A stretch of 64,000 bases of DNA from Streptomyces griseoincarnatus (GTDB taxonomy: Bacteria; Actinomycetota; Actinomycetes; Streptomycetales; Streptomycetaceae). This document shows, one piece after another, positions 1 through 7,962 of this stretch (position 1 is its first letter; every line of letters starts with the position of its first letter). Under the pieces are notes generated by a model, which saw only the letters and a program-made list of their open reading frames with translations, did not search any database and was not told the DNA's origin. A program made the position numbers and the translations under genes. The stretch covers positions 613,450-677,449 of the forward strand of contig BMTH01000002.1 in NCBI GenBank assembly GCA_014649575.1, read 5' to 3'.

Positions 1-2
1 GT

Positions 3-1118
3 GGAAGCTACGGTCCTGACGGCGCACAGCTGCTGACCATCAAGGGCAAGCAGGCCACGCTGCACCTGGGCGAGGCCGAGGTCACCGTCCAGCGTGGCGG
101 GGTCCTGGTCAACACCCAACGGACCTACTCCGCACCGGGCGGCGCGGTCATGCGTTACGCGTACGGCAACGGCTCCGACCAGTTGGTCGCCCTGGCTGGT
201 GATCATCAGGGCAGCACGTACGCGGAGGTCGTGCTCGGCGGCACCATGTCGGTGCGGATCTGCAAGCAGGACCCGTTCGGCAACCAGCGGGGTGCGGGTG
301 GGACCGGTGCCAACCTGCAGGCCCATACCGGGTTCCTGGGTGCCCCGCGTGACGACTCCTCCGGTTATCAGCCGCTGGGGGCGCGTCTGTACGACCCGGT
401 GGTGGGGCGTTTCCTTTCGGCCGACCCGGTGCTGGACCTGAACGACCTGCTGCAGTCCAACGGGTACGCCTATGCGCACAACAACCCGGTGACGATGTCC
501 GACCCGACGGGTCTGGCCATCAGTCTGACCGCCTCGGAGCGGGCGGCGGCCCTGGCGGGAGCGGGTCTGTCCGCGGCGCAGGTCGCGCAGGCGCAGGCCG
601 CCATGGGCAAGTCGCTGTCCCCGGTGATTTTCGGCGCGGCGTGGTCCACGCTGAAGGACTTCATCGGCATCAACGACGCGATGGCCTGCTTCGGCGGTGA
701 CATGTGGTCGTGCGCCGGCATGGTTCTGGGTGCGATCCCGTGGTTCAAGGCGGGCAAGATCCCCGGCGTTTTGAAGGCCATCGACCGCACGATCGACGCG
801 ATCCAGGCCTTCCGTAAGGCGAAGAAGGCGGCCGAGGCCGTCCTGACTGGCCGGGCTGGAGGTCGGTGGCGTCGAGCCATTGGCCGAGTTCGGGGACCCA
901 GAAAGGCTCCAAACGAGCGCCGGCACGTTCGTCCAGATCACCGCGGTCGAACGCTGGACGACACCGGGCACCACCGTCCACAACCTCACCGTCGGCGACA
1001 CCCACACGTACTACGTGCTCGCGGAGGCCACGCCGGTCCTGGTTCACAACTGTCCGGCCAGGGGTGGCGCGACGCCTGGTCAGATCGGAGATCGAGGAGT
1101 CGATCAACTGGAAAGTGA
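3..1118 (+). pseudogene. RHS-repeat protein, C-terminal core (5' end outside window, 3' end scrambled)
   Basis: The reading frame is open from base 3 and encodes the end of an RHS/YD-repeat shell protein. The conserved core closing motif is visible as GARLYDPVVGRFLSADP, followed by NGYAYAHNNPVTMSDPTGL (about 365-517). In RHS and polymorphic toxins this motif ends the shell and is followed by a variable toxin tip. Here an Ala/Lys-rich linker is followed at about 846 by sequence that no longer matches the family: the frame reads through inverted Hint DNA and ends at 1118 out of frame with the real toxin tip. The start lies upstream of the window. The protein would normally be exported or surface-displayed and act in contact-dependent competition; as it stands the tip is uncoupled from the shell. 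The RHS identity is secure. That it is a broken gene, not a sequencing or assembly error, is inference. Confidence 0.8.
846..905 (-). other. Inverted fragment of a Hint (intein-like) pretoxin domain
   Basis: Read on the minus strand, these 60 bases encode PFWVPELGQWLDATDLQPGQ, which is recognisable Hint-domain sequence (the block that follows the D-G-H of HINT modules). On the plus strand the very next bases (906 on) encode LQTSAGTFVQITAVERW, which directly continues that same block in normal orientation. The two halves of one protein motif therefore lie head to head. The N-terminal ~90 residues expected of the Hint domain are missing from the join at about 845. This is the signature of a small inversion combined with a deletion. 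Confidence 0.75.
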
Positions 1119-1419
1119 CGTAGTGGCCCAGGGGCACACTGTGGTGGGGCGAGAAGTCCATGCTCGTATACCGGGTACTAGGCACGCAAAGGGCAACTAC
1201 CGCAAGTACGACCTGGTCACGATGAAAGACGGTTACATCTACCTGCACGAATCAAAGAACGGGCCCGGCGCCAATTACGAACCACACCAAAAGGCAATGG
1301 ATGATCTCTTCACGGAGACGGGGTTGATCCTCTATGGCCGGTACGCGAGGCGAGGAGGCATCGCCGGGTACCTGGACCCATCACGATTCGTGATCAACGT
1401 CGTCCATCAAGACGTATGA
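880..1419 (+). CDS. Orphaned Hint C-terminus fused to a PD-(D/E)xK-like nuclease toxin tip
   Basis: The frame opens after a stop at 844-846; a TTG at 880 is the first plausible start, but no clear ribosome site precedes it. Residues 30-57 hold the C-terminal Hint block, with TTVHNLTVGDTHTYYV and then PVLVHN before Cys58, the usual autocleavage boundary. Residues 58-179 form the variable toxin. It contains YRKYDL (Asp111), then LHESKNG (Glu124-Ser-Lys126) and a downstream PHQK. This D...ExK...Q pattern fits restriction-endonuclease-fold toxins of RHS proteins, so a DNase or RNase activity is likely, but this is motif-level inference only. Codons are less GC-biased than in flanking genes (aaa, tat, aat), which fits horizontal exchange of toxin tips. 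The frame differs from that of the upstream RHS core, so the module probably cannot be made as part of the shell. Confidence 0.6.
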   Translation: MAEFGDPERLQTSAGTFVQITAVERWTTPGTTVHNLTVGDTHTYYVLAEATPVLVHNCPARGGATPGQIGDRGVDQLESDVVAQGHTVVGREVHARIPGTRHAKGNYRKYDLVTMKDGYIYLHESKNGPGANYEPHQKAMDDLFTETGLILYGRYARRGGIAGYLDPSRFVINVVHQDV

Positions 1420-1507
1420 TGTCGCAGCGCACGCACACCCACGTTCCCTGCAGGGTCATGCCGGGGCCAAGGCGTGCGCTTCTCCCCTGGCCGCGGAGGT
1501 TGCCGCA

Positions 1508-2140
1508 GTGAAAAAGTCTGAGGTCTTCAAAGAGATTGCCGGCGCGATGAAGGCCGTCGGCTTCAGACGACGGGCTTCCAACTACGAGTACGTGCTGGAT
1601 CTCGGGCCTGGTTTCGAAGGATGGTGCTCCTTCGCGGATCACGCCAAGCGTGGGAGCAGCAACCTGCTGGTGGCGACCTTCGCCGGAGTCCGCTGCTCAG
1701 CCGTCGAAGAACGTATTGCACGATGGTGCGGCGACGTCGTGCCTGGCTGGGATGGACGGAGCTACGTGGCCACGGTATCGGCAAACGTCGGTTACCTCAG
1801 GCCTGAAGCGCAGTGGTTGGAGCACCCCGTCGACTTGACCGGTGATGAGCCGGCCGAAAGCGCCCAGAGGAACATGGAGGATGTCACCGGCATCGCCCTC
1901 GAGTTCTTGCGTCGGACAGCCTCGTACCAGGGTGTGACGCATGCCCTGATCACCGTGAAGGGGCAGATGCCTGATCGCCAAATCGAAAGACTCCCCCTCA
2001 CATATGCACTGCAAGGGGAGTACGAGAAGGCTCAGCATCACCTCAGCTATATGCGGAAACTGGTGGACGACGAATCGTACCTGGCACCGCGATATCTACG
2101 TTACTTGGCTGGGTTCGAGGAAGAATTCCTCTCTGTCTGA
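1508..2140 (+). CDS. Candidate immunity protein for the adjacent RHS toxin (DUF4304-like)
   Basis: This is a 210-residue cytosolic protein with no signal peptide or membrane segment. The GTG start at 1508 is preceded by GGAGG at 1495-1499, eight bases away. The N-terminus (MKKSEVFKEIAGAMKAVGF, then a Trp/Tyr-rich stretch) resembles the DUF4304 style of small immunity-like proteins, but the match is weak and from memory. Its place directly after the toxin tip, same strand, 88 bases downstream, and its shared atypical codon use (AAA, ATT, TAT) are the main reasons to call it an immunity protein. It remains intact although the toxin is disconnected from the shell, which suggests either recent damage or continued need for protection against kin. 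Confidence 0.5.
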   Translation: MKKSEVFKEIAGAMKAVGFRRRASNYEYVLDLGPGFEGWCSFADHAKRGSSNLLVATFAGVRCSAVEERIARWCGDVVPGWDGRSYVATVSANVGYLRPEAQWLEHPVDLTGDEPAESAQRNMEDVTGIALEFLRRTASYQGVTHALITVKGQMPDRQIERLPLTYALQGEYEKAQHHLSYMRKLVDDESYLAPRYLRYLAGFEEEFLSV

Positions 2141-2196
2141 TCGGCTCGCTTCTCGCCGAGGTGACGGGAGGAGCGCGAGGACTCCTTCACGAGTCA

Positions 2197-2224
2197 CCTG
2201 GGCCGGACCGGAGTCCGGCCCAGG
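2197..2224. terminator. Perfect 12-bp hairpin between convergent genes
   Basis: The arms CCTGGGCCGGAC (2197-2208) and GTCCGGCCCAGG (2213-2224) are exactly complementary around a CGGA loop. It lies between the converging immunity gene and the secreted-protein gene, so it can act as a bidirectional terminator. There is no U-tract, as is common in Streptomyces. Confidence 0.7.
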
Positions 2225-2238
2225 CCTGCCGACCGACG

Positions 2239-2718
2239 TCAGTCGAAAGCGAACGGCCCCGGTGCCTGCGGAGCCGTCGCCGTGCAGGTGATCGTGATGA
2301 AGCCGAAGGCCGTCACCTTGAGGGTGCCGCCGTAGGCCTCCAGGCTGTCGCCGGGGGCGACCGTGCCGGAGAGGGGGCCCACCTCGAGGGCGTCGCCCGT
2401 GGACATCGCCGGGTTCTTGGTGCCCTTGAACGTGACCGTGCCGCCGTCCGCCTTCACCATCGTCAGCTCCGAGACCAGGGAGTCCTGGCCGAGGGAGACC
2501 GGCGCGGTGACCGACGAGGTGTGGAGCGTGATCGTCGCGGACGTGCCGCTCTGAGTGGCGGTGAGGGTGGCGTCACCGCCGCCGTAGCTGCCGCAGTCGG
2601 CGTTGACGGTCGCCGTTCCGGGGTCGACGGCGGCGGCGGTGGGGGCGAACGCCAGGCCGCAGGCGGCCAGTGCGCCCGCGGCCAGGGACAGACCTGTTCC
2701 GAATCGCTTGCCTCTCAT
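2239..2718 (-). CDS. Small secreted protein of unknown function
   Basis: A 159-residue protein beginning with a clear Sec signal peptide: basic MRGKRFGTG, a hydrophobic Ala/Leu core, and a likely cleavage site near APTAAAVDP. The mature part is short, acidic and rich in Thr, Gly and Ala, with two cysteines (ADCGSYGGG near its start and ITITCTATA near its end) that could form one disulfide. The pattern of alternating small and beta-branched residues suggests an all-beta fold. The ATG at 2718 has a GGGAG ribosome site upstream. No enzymatic motif is seen. It stands alone, converging on the RHS locus and facing away from the cdd-like gene. Function unknown. Confidence 0.75.
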   Translation of the reverse strand: MRGKRFGTGLSLAAGALAACGLAFAPTAAAVDPGTATVNADCGSYGGGDATLTATQSGTSATITLHTSSVTAPVSLGQDSLVSELTMVKADGGTVTFKGTKNPAMSTGDALEVGPLSGTVAPGDSLEAYGGTLKVTAFGFITITCTATAPQAPGPFAFD

Positions 2719-2862
2719 GGGATTCCGGCTCCCTTTCGTGTGGGGGGCAGTTGGGGGTCCGGACCCGCTGCGTGTCCATTGATGCGCGGGAGGCGCCGCA
2801 CGGCAAGGTTGAGATCTGGCCTAATTACCGGAGGTAACAGCGGTGGGGCGCGAGCGGGCTCC

Positions 2863-3216
2863 TCAGCCCGCCGTGACCGTCTCCCGCACCGTGCCGTCCG
2901 GCCCGGCCACCAGCACCGGTGTGTCCGCGCCGCCCAGGTCCCGTACGGCCGCGCGGTCCTCGTCCGAGGCCGACTCCGCCTCCGTCACCACCGCCGCCGC
3001 CTCCAGCGACGTCGCGCCGGACGCCACCGCCATCGCCACCGCCGTGCGCAGCGCGCTGAGCTTCAGCGAGTCCAGGGCGACGGTGCCCGCGGCGTACGTG
3101 CGGCCGGTCTCGTCGCGTACGGCCGCGCCCTCGGGCACGCCGTTGCGGGCCCGGACGGAGCGGGCCAGGGTGACGATCTTGCGGTCCTCGGGGTCGAGGT
3201 CGGGAGTCTCGGTCAT
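2863..3216 (-). CDS. Cytidine-deaminase-like protein lacking the zinc ligands
   Basis: A 117-residue protein starting at ATG 3216 (MTETPDLDPEDRKIV). The middle (RTYAAGTVALDSLKLSALRT, then AVAMAVASGATSLEAAAVV) follows the helix-strand pattern of the cytidine deaminase fold and comes at the usual place of a cdd homologue, at the end of the phoH-ybeY-corC operon. The H/C-A-E and P-C-x-x-C zinc-binding motifs of active deaminases are absent; the protein has no cysteine and no histidine. It is therefore unlikely to deaminate cytidine and may be a binding or structural paralogue. The longer frame reaching 3444 overlaps the preceding gene and has a less likely start. Confidence 0.65.
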   Translation of the reverse strand: MTETPDLDPEDRKIVTLARSVRARNGVPEGAAVRDETGRTYAAGTVALDSLKLSALRTAVAMAVASGATSLEAAAVVTEAESASDEDRAAVRDLGGADTPVLVAGPDGTVRETVTAG

Positions 3217-3236
3217 GATCCGAGCATAAGGGGGCG

Positions 3237-3596
3237 CTACGGACGGTCGAGGCGCAGGCGGGCCGCTCGCGGGAGGCCCGCCACGACCAGGTCGTAGGAG
3301 TCCTCCACCAGCTCCCTGACCAGGCGGTCCGGGAGGCTGCCGTCCACGGTCACCGTGTTCCAGTGCCGCTTGTTCATGTGCCAGCCCGGGACGACGAGGT
3401 CCGGGTGTGCGGCGCGGAGGCGGATCGCGTCGTCCGGGTCGCACTTGAGATTGGCCTTGAGCGGGCGCGCGCCCAGGTCCGTCAGGGCGAACATCTTCCC
3501 CAGCACCTTGAAGACCGAGGTCTCCGGGTTGAAGGGGAACTCCTCCACCGCCGCGTTGAACGACAGGCAGAGGGCGCGCAGCCGCTCCGGGGTCAT
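3237..3596 (-). CDS. MmcQ/YjbR family protein
   Basis: A 119-residue cytosolic protein of the MmcQ/YjbR family, small proteins with a CyaY-like alpha/beta fold that are often annotated as DNA-binding. The typical features are the N-terminal LRALCLSF...VEEFPF, the KVLGKMFAL strand, KANLKCDPDDAI, and the WHMNKRHWNTV block near residues 73-83. The ATG at 3596 overlaps the TGA of the upstream corC-like gene (ATGA), so the two are translationally coupled. Family membership is well supported; the cellular role is not known. Confidence 0.85.
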   Translation of the reverse strand: MTPERLRALCLSFNAAVEEFPFNPETSVFKVLGKMFALTDLGARPLKANLKCDPDDAIRLRAAHPDLVVPGWHMNKRHWNTVTVDGSLPDRLVRELVEDSYDLVVAGLPRAARLRLDRP

Positions 3597-4903
3597 TCCT
3601 CCGGCTCCTCCTCGCCGGCCAGGGGCTTCGCCGGGCCCACGGGCTCCACCAGCACCGTCACGATCTTGTTCCGGCGTCCTGCCGCGGCCTCCGCCGTCAG
3701 CCGCAGCTCACGCCCGTCCGGCAGTTCGACGACCGAGGACGCGCCCGCGATCGGTACCCGGCCCAGCTGCTTCGCGAGCAGTCCGCCGACGGTCTCCACG
3801 TCCTCGTCGTCGAACTCCTCGAGCCCGTACAGCTCGCCGAGGTCCGTGATGTCGAGGCGCGCGGTGACCCGGTGGCGGCCCTCGCCGAGGTCCTCGACCG
3901 GGGGCAGCTCGCGGTCGTACTCGTCGGTGATCTCGCCGACGATCTCCTCGAGGATGTCCTCGATGGTGACGATGCCCGCGGTACCGCCGTACTCGTCGAC
4001 CGCGACGGCGACGTGGTTGCGCTCCTTCTGCATCTCGCGCAGCAGGTCGCCGGCGTTCTTGGTGTCGGGCACGAAGAACACGGGCCGCATCGCCGTCGAC
4101 ACCAGGTCGTTCTCCGCGTCCCGGCTGATGTGCGTCTTGCGGGCCAGGTCCTTCAGGTAGACGATCCCGACGATGTCGTCCTCGCTCTCGCCGGTCACCG
4201 GGATGCGGGAGAACCCGGAGCGCAGGGCGAGCGTGAGGGCCTGCCGGATGGTCTTGTACCGCTCGATGACCACCAGGTCGGTGCGGGGCACCATGACCTC
4301 CCGCACCAGCGTGTCACCCAGCTCGAAGACCGAGTGCACCATGCGGCGCTCCTCGTCCTCGATCAGCGACTCCGCCTCCGCGAGGTCCACCAGCGCGCGC
4401 AGCTCCGCCTCGGAGGCGAACGGGCCGTGCCGGAAGCCCTTGCCGGGTGTGAGGGCGTTGCCGATGAGGATCAGCAGCGAGGGGATCGGGCCCATGATCC
4501 GCGCGAGCGGCACCAGGACGTACGCGGCGACCGTGGCCGTGTTCAGCGGGTGCTGCCGGCCGATGGTGCGCGGGGAGACGCCGACGGCGACGTACGACAC
4601 GAGGACCATGACGGCGATGGCGATCAGCAGCGCCTCGGCCGTGTCGTCGAACTCGCGGACGCTGCCGTAGGTGATGAGTGAGGCGGCGGACATCTCGCAG
4701 GTGACGCGGACCAGCAGCGCCACGTTGAGGTAGCGGGTGGGGTCCGCGGCGATCTGCGCGAGCTTGGCGCTGCCGCGGCGGCCCGACCGTACGGCCTCCT
4801 CGGCGCGGAAGCTGGAGACGCGCGCGATGCCGGCCTCCGCGCAGGCGGCGAGCCAGGCGACGACGACGAGCGCGAGCGCCCCCAGGACGAGTTGGGCGCT
4901 CAT
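3593..4903 (-). CDS. CorC/HlyC-type membrane protein with CNNM and CBS domains
   Basis: A 436-residue protein. The N-terminal ~190 residues form a CNNM (DUF21) membrane domain with several hydrophobic segments ([20 protein letters not shown]..., [17 protein letters not shown], a loop around VPLARIMGP). It is followed by paired CBS domains ([36 protein letters not shown]) and a C-terminal CorC/HlyC domain near [20 protein letters not shown]. Relatives are linked to Mg2+/Co2+ efflux or resistance. The ATG at 4903 overlaps the ybeY stop (ATGA) and the stop overlaps the yjbR-like start, so it sits inside a tightly coupled operon. The metal role is inferred from the family. Confidence 0.9.
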   Translation of the reverse strand: MSAQLVLGALALVVVAWLAACAEAGIARVSSFRAEEAVRSGRRGSAKLAQIAADPTRYLNVALLVRVTCEMSAASLITYGSVREFDDTAEALLIAIAVMVLVSYVAVGVSPRTIGRQHPLNTATVAAYVLVPLARIMGPIPSLLILIGNALTPGKGFRHGPFASEAELRALVDLAEAESLIEDEERRMVHSVFELGDTLVREVMVPRTDLVVIERYKTIRQALTLALRSGFSRIPVTGESEDDIVGIVYLKDLARKTHISRDAENDLVSTAMRPVFFVPDTKNAGDLLREMQKERNHVAVAVDEYGGTAGIVTIEDILEEIVGEITDEYDRELPPVEDLGEGRHRVTARLDITDLGELYGLEEFDDEDVETVGGLLAKQLGRVPIAGASSVVELPDGRELRLTAEAAAGRRNKIVTVLVEPVGPAKPLAGEEEPEE

Positions 4904-5397
4904 GACACGGTCGGGGCCGGAGAGGGGCCGGTGAGGCCCTTCTCCGCGCGCCAGCCGTCCACGATGGCCGCCTGGAGGCCGAACATCTCGGCCTTCTCGT
5001 CCGGCTCCTCGTGGTCGTAGCCAAGCAGGTGCAGCACACCGTGGACGGTGAGCAGCTGGAGCTCCTCGTCCATGGTGTGCCGCGTCGGTGCTTCCTCGCC
5101 CTGCTTGGCGGCGACCTCGGGGCAGAGCACGATGTCGCCGAGGAGTCCCTGCGGGGGCTCGTCGTCGTCCTTGGACGGGGGCCGCAGCTCGTCCATCGGG
5201 AACGACATGACGTCCGTGGGCCCGGGCAGGTCCATCCACTGGATGTGCAGCTGCTCCATGGCGCCCGCGTCCACCACGATCACCGAGAGCTCGGAGAGCG
5301 GGTGGATGCGCATCCGGGCCAGTGCGTAACGGGCGATGTCGAGGATCGCCTGCTCGTCGACCTCGGTGCCGGACTCGTTGTTGACGTCGATCGACAT
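4900..5397 (-). CDS. ybeY: Endoribonuclease YbeY
   Basis: A 165-residue rRNA maturation factor. The family's H-x3-H-x5-H zinc motif is visible as [11 protein letters not shown], giving His119, His123 and His129. The upstream [10 protein letters not shown] block is also characteristic. YbeY takes part in 16S rRNA 3'-end processing and ribosome quality control in the cytoplasm. It lies 12 bases after phoH, the classic phoH-ybeY pair, and its stop overlaps the start of the corC-like gene. Length and motifs match the family fully. Confidence 0.96.
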   Translation of the reverse strand: MSIDVNNESGTEVDEQAILDIARYALARMRIHPLSELSVIVVDAGAMEQLHIQWMDLPGPTDVMSFPMDELRPPSKDDDEPPQGLLGDIVLCPEVAAKQGEEAPTRHTMDEELQLLTVHGVLHLLGYDHEEPDEKAEMFGLQAAIVDGWRAEKGLTGPSPAPTVS

Positions 5398-5409
5398 CTG
5401 GTGCTCGGT

Positions 5410-6480
<1,071 letters not shown>

Positions 6481-6671
6481 GGGCCGGCTCTGAGGCCTGC
6501 GGTTCCTCCTCGTCACGGCCGCGCAGCTGAGGGCGGCCTCGCGACTCCCAGGGTACGACGGCGGGGTGACAAGCTCGTAGGCCTTTTGTCCGGTCGGGCG
6601 CGCGACCCCGTCGGCCTTCTTCCCCGCCTGCGCCGTCGCACGCCCTCGCGTCCGGCGGAGGGGGCCGGGCG

Positions 6672-7868
6672 TCACGCGGACCTGCGGAACCCGATCGTCG
6701 GGACGGCCCGCCGCAACGGCCAGGGCCGCGCCGCCTCCTCCGGGACCAGCCCGGTCAGGAAACGGTAACGGCGCAGCGCGGAGGGATCCTGGCCCTCGAC
6801 CGACTGCACCCTGCGCCACCACCCGGCGATCTCCGCCCAGCCCGGCGCGGACAGCGAGCCGCCGAACTCCTGGACGGACAGCGCGGCCGTGAGCCCGGCG
6901 AAGGCGAGCCGGTCGGCCAGCGGCCAGCCCGCGAGGGAGCCGGTGACGAAGCCGGCGACGAACACGTCCCCCGCCCCGGTCGGGTCCAGCGCCTCCACCT
7001 CGATCGCCGGGACCGACGCGGTCTCCCCCGTCCGCCGGTCCACCGCGTACGCTCCCTCCGCGCCCAGCGTGACCACGACGACCGGCACGTGCTCGGTGAG
7101 GGCGTGGGCGGCGGCGCGCGGGGTGTCCGTGCCGGTGTAGCGCATGGCCTCCGCCGCGTTCGGCAGGAACGCCTCGCAGTACCGCAGGTCGTGCAGGCCC
7201 GCCAGGTCCCACGCCCCGGTGTCGTCCCAGCCGACGTCGCCGAAGATCCGGGTGCCCTTGCGGGCGGCCTGGGCGATCCAGGGGGCGCTGCGGCCGGGGG
7301 TGAGGGAGGCGACGGCGGCGCGGGCGCGGGGCGGGCTCGCAGGCAGGTCCGCGCCCGAAGGGCGTCGTTTGAGGGCGGTGGCGGGTGCCGGGCGGGCCGG
7401 CTCCTCGGGGGGCGGTTCGTGGCCGTGGGAGACCATCGTGCGCTCGCCCTCGTACGCCATGGAGACGGTGACCGGGGAGTGCCAGCCGGGGACCGTGCGG
7501 GACGGGGAGAGGTCGATGCCCTCGCCCTGCTCCAGCGCGTCCCAGCAGTATTCGCCGTAGTGGTCGTCGCCGAAGGCGGCCGCCAGGGACGTGCGCAGGC
7601 CGAGCCGGGCCAGGGCGGTGGCCATGTTGGCCACGCCGCCCGGGCTCGACCCCATGCCGCGCGCCCAGGTCTCGGTGCCGCGCACGGGGGCGCAGTCGAG
7701 CCCGGTGAAGACGATGTCGAGGAAGACGGTGCCGGTCAGGTAGACGTCCCAGGCCGGGTCGTCCGGGCCGCGCAGGGCGGCCAGCGGGTCGATCTGGGCC
7801 GGGCAGGGCGGTCCCGCGACGGGTGCCTTCCCGGCTCTCCCGCCGTTCCTCTTCCCGGTGGACGCCAT
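6672..7868 (-). CDS. PfkB/ribokinase-family carbohydrate kinase
   Basis: A 398-residue cytosolic sugar kinase. The N-terminal GSSPGGVANMATALARLG is the PfkB sugar-binding signature 1, and DPTGAGDVFVAGF near residue 300 is signature 2 with the catalytic Asp (GAGD). The substrate cannot be told from sequence. Between the lid region (SHGHEPPPEE) and FGDVGWDD there is a Pro/Arg/Ala-rich stretch (about residues 145-190, 7300-7430) that looks inserted and is not typical of the family; its DNA resembles a dispersed Streptomyces hairpin repeat. The gene is followed after 191 bases by phoH on the same strand and is probably a separate unit. Confidence 0.85.
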   Translation of the reverse strand: MASTGKRNGGRAGKAPVAGPPCPAQIDPLAALRGPDDPAWDVYLTGTVFLDIVFTGLDCAPVRGTETWARGMGSSPGGVANMATALARLGLRTSLAAAFGDDHYGEYCWDALEQGEGIDLSPSRTVPGWHSPVTVSMAYEGERTMVSHGHEPPPEEPARPAPATALKRRPSGADLPASPPRARAAVASLTPGRSAPWIAQAARKGTRIFGDVGWDDTGAWDLAGLHDLRYCEAFLPNAAEAMRYTGTDTPRAAAHALTEHVPVVVVTLGAEGAYAVDRRTGETASVPAIEVEALDPTGAGDVFVAGFVTGSLAGWPLADRLAFAGLTAALSVQEFGGSLSAPGWAEIAGWWRRVQSVEGQDPSALRRYRFLTGLVPEEAARPWPLRRAVPTIGFRRSA

Positions 7869-7962
7869 CTCGGTGCGCTCCCTGACGTGGTGCGGTTTCA
7901 GCCAGTGTGCACCACACCGCCGACAGGGAGGCGGCCGTCAGGCCGCGCCGTGTCCGGACCGG

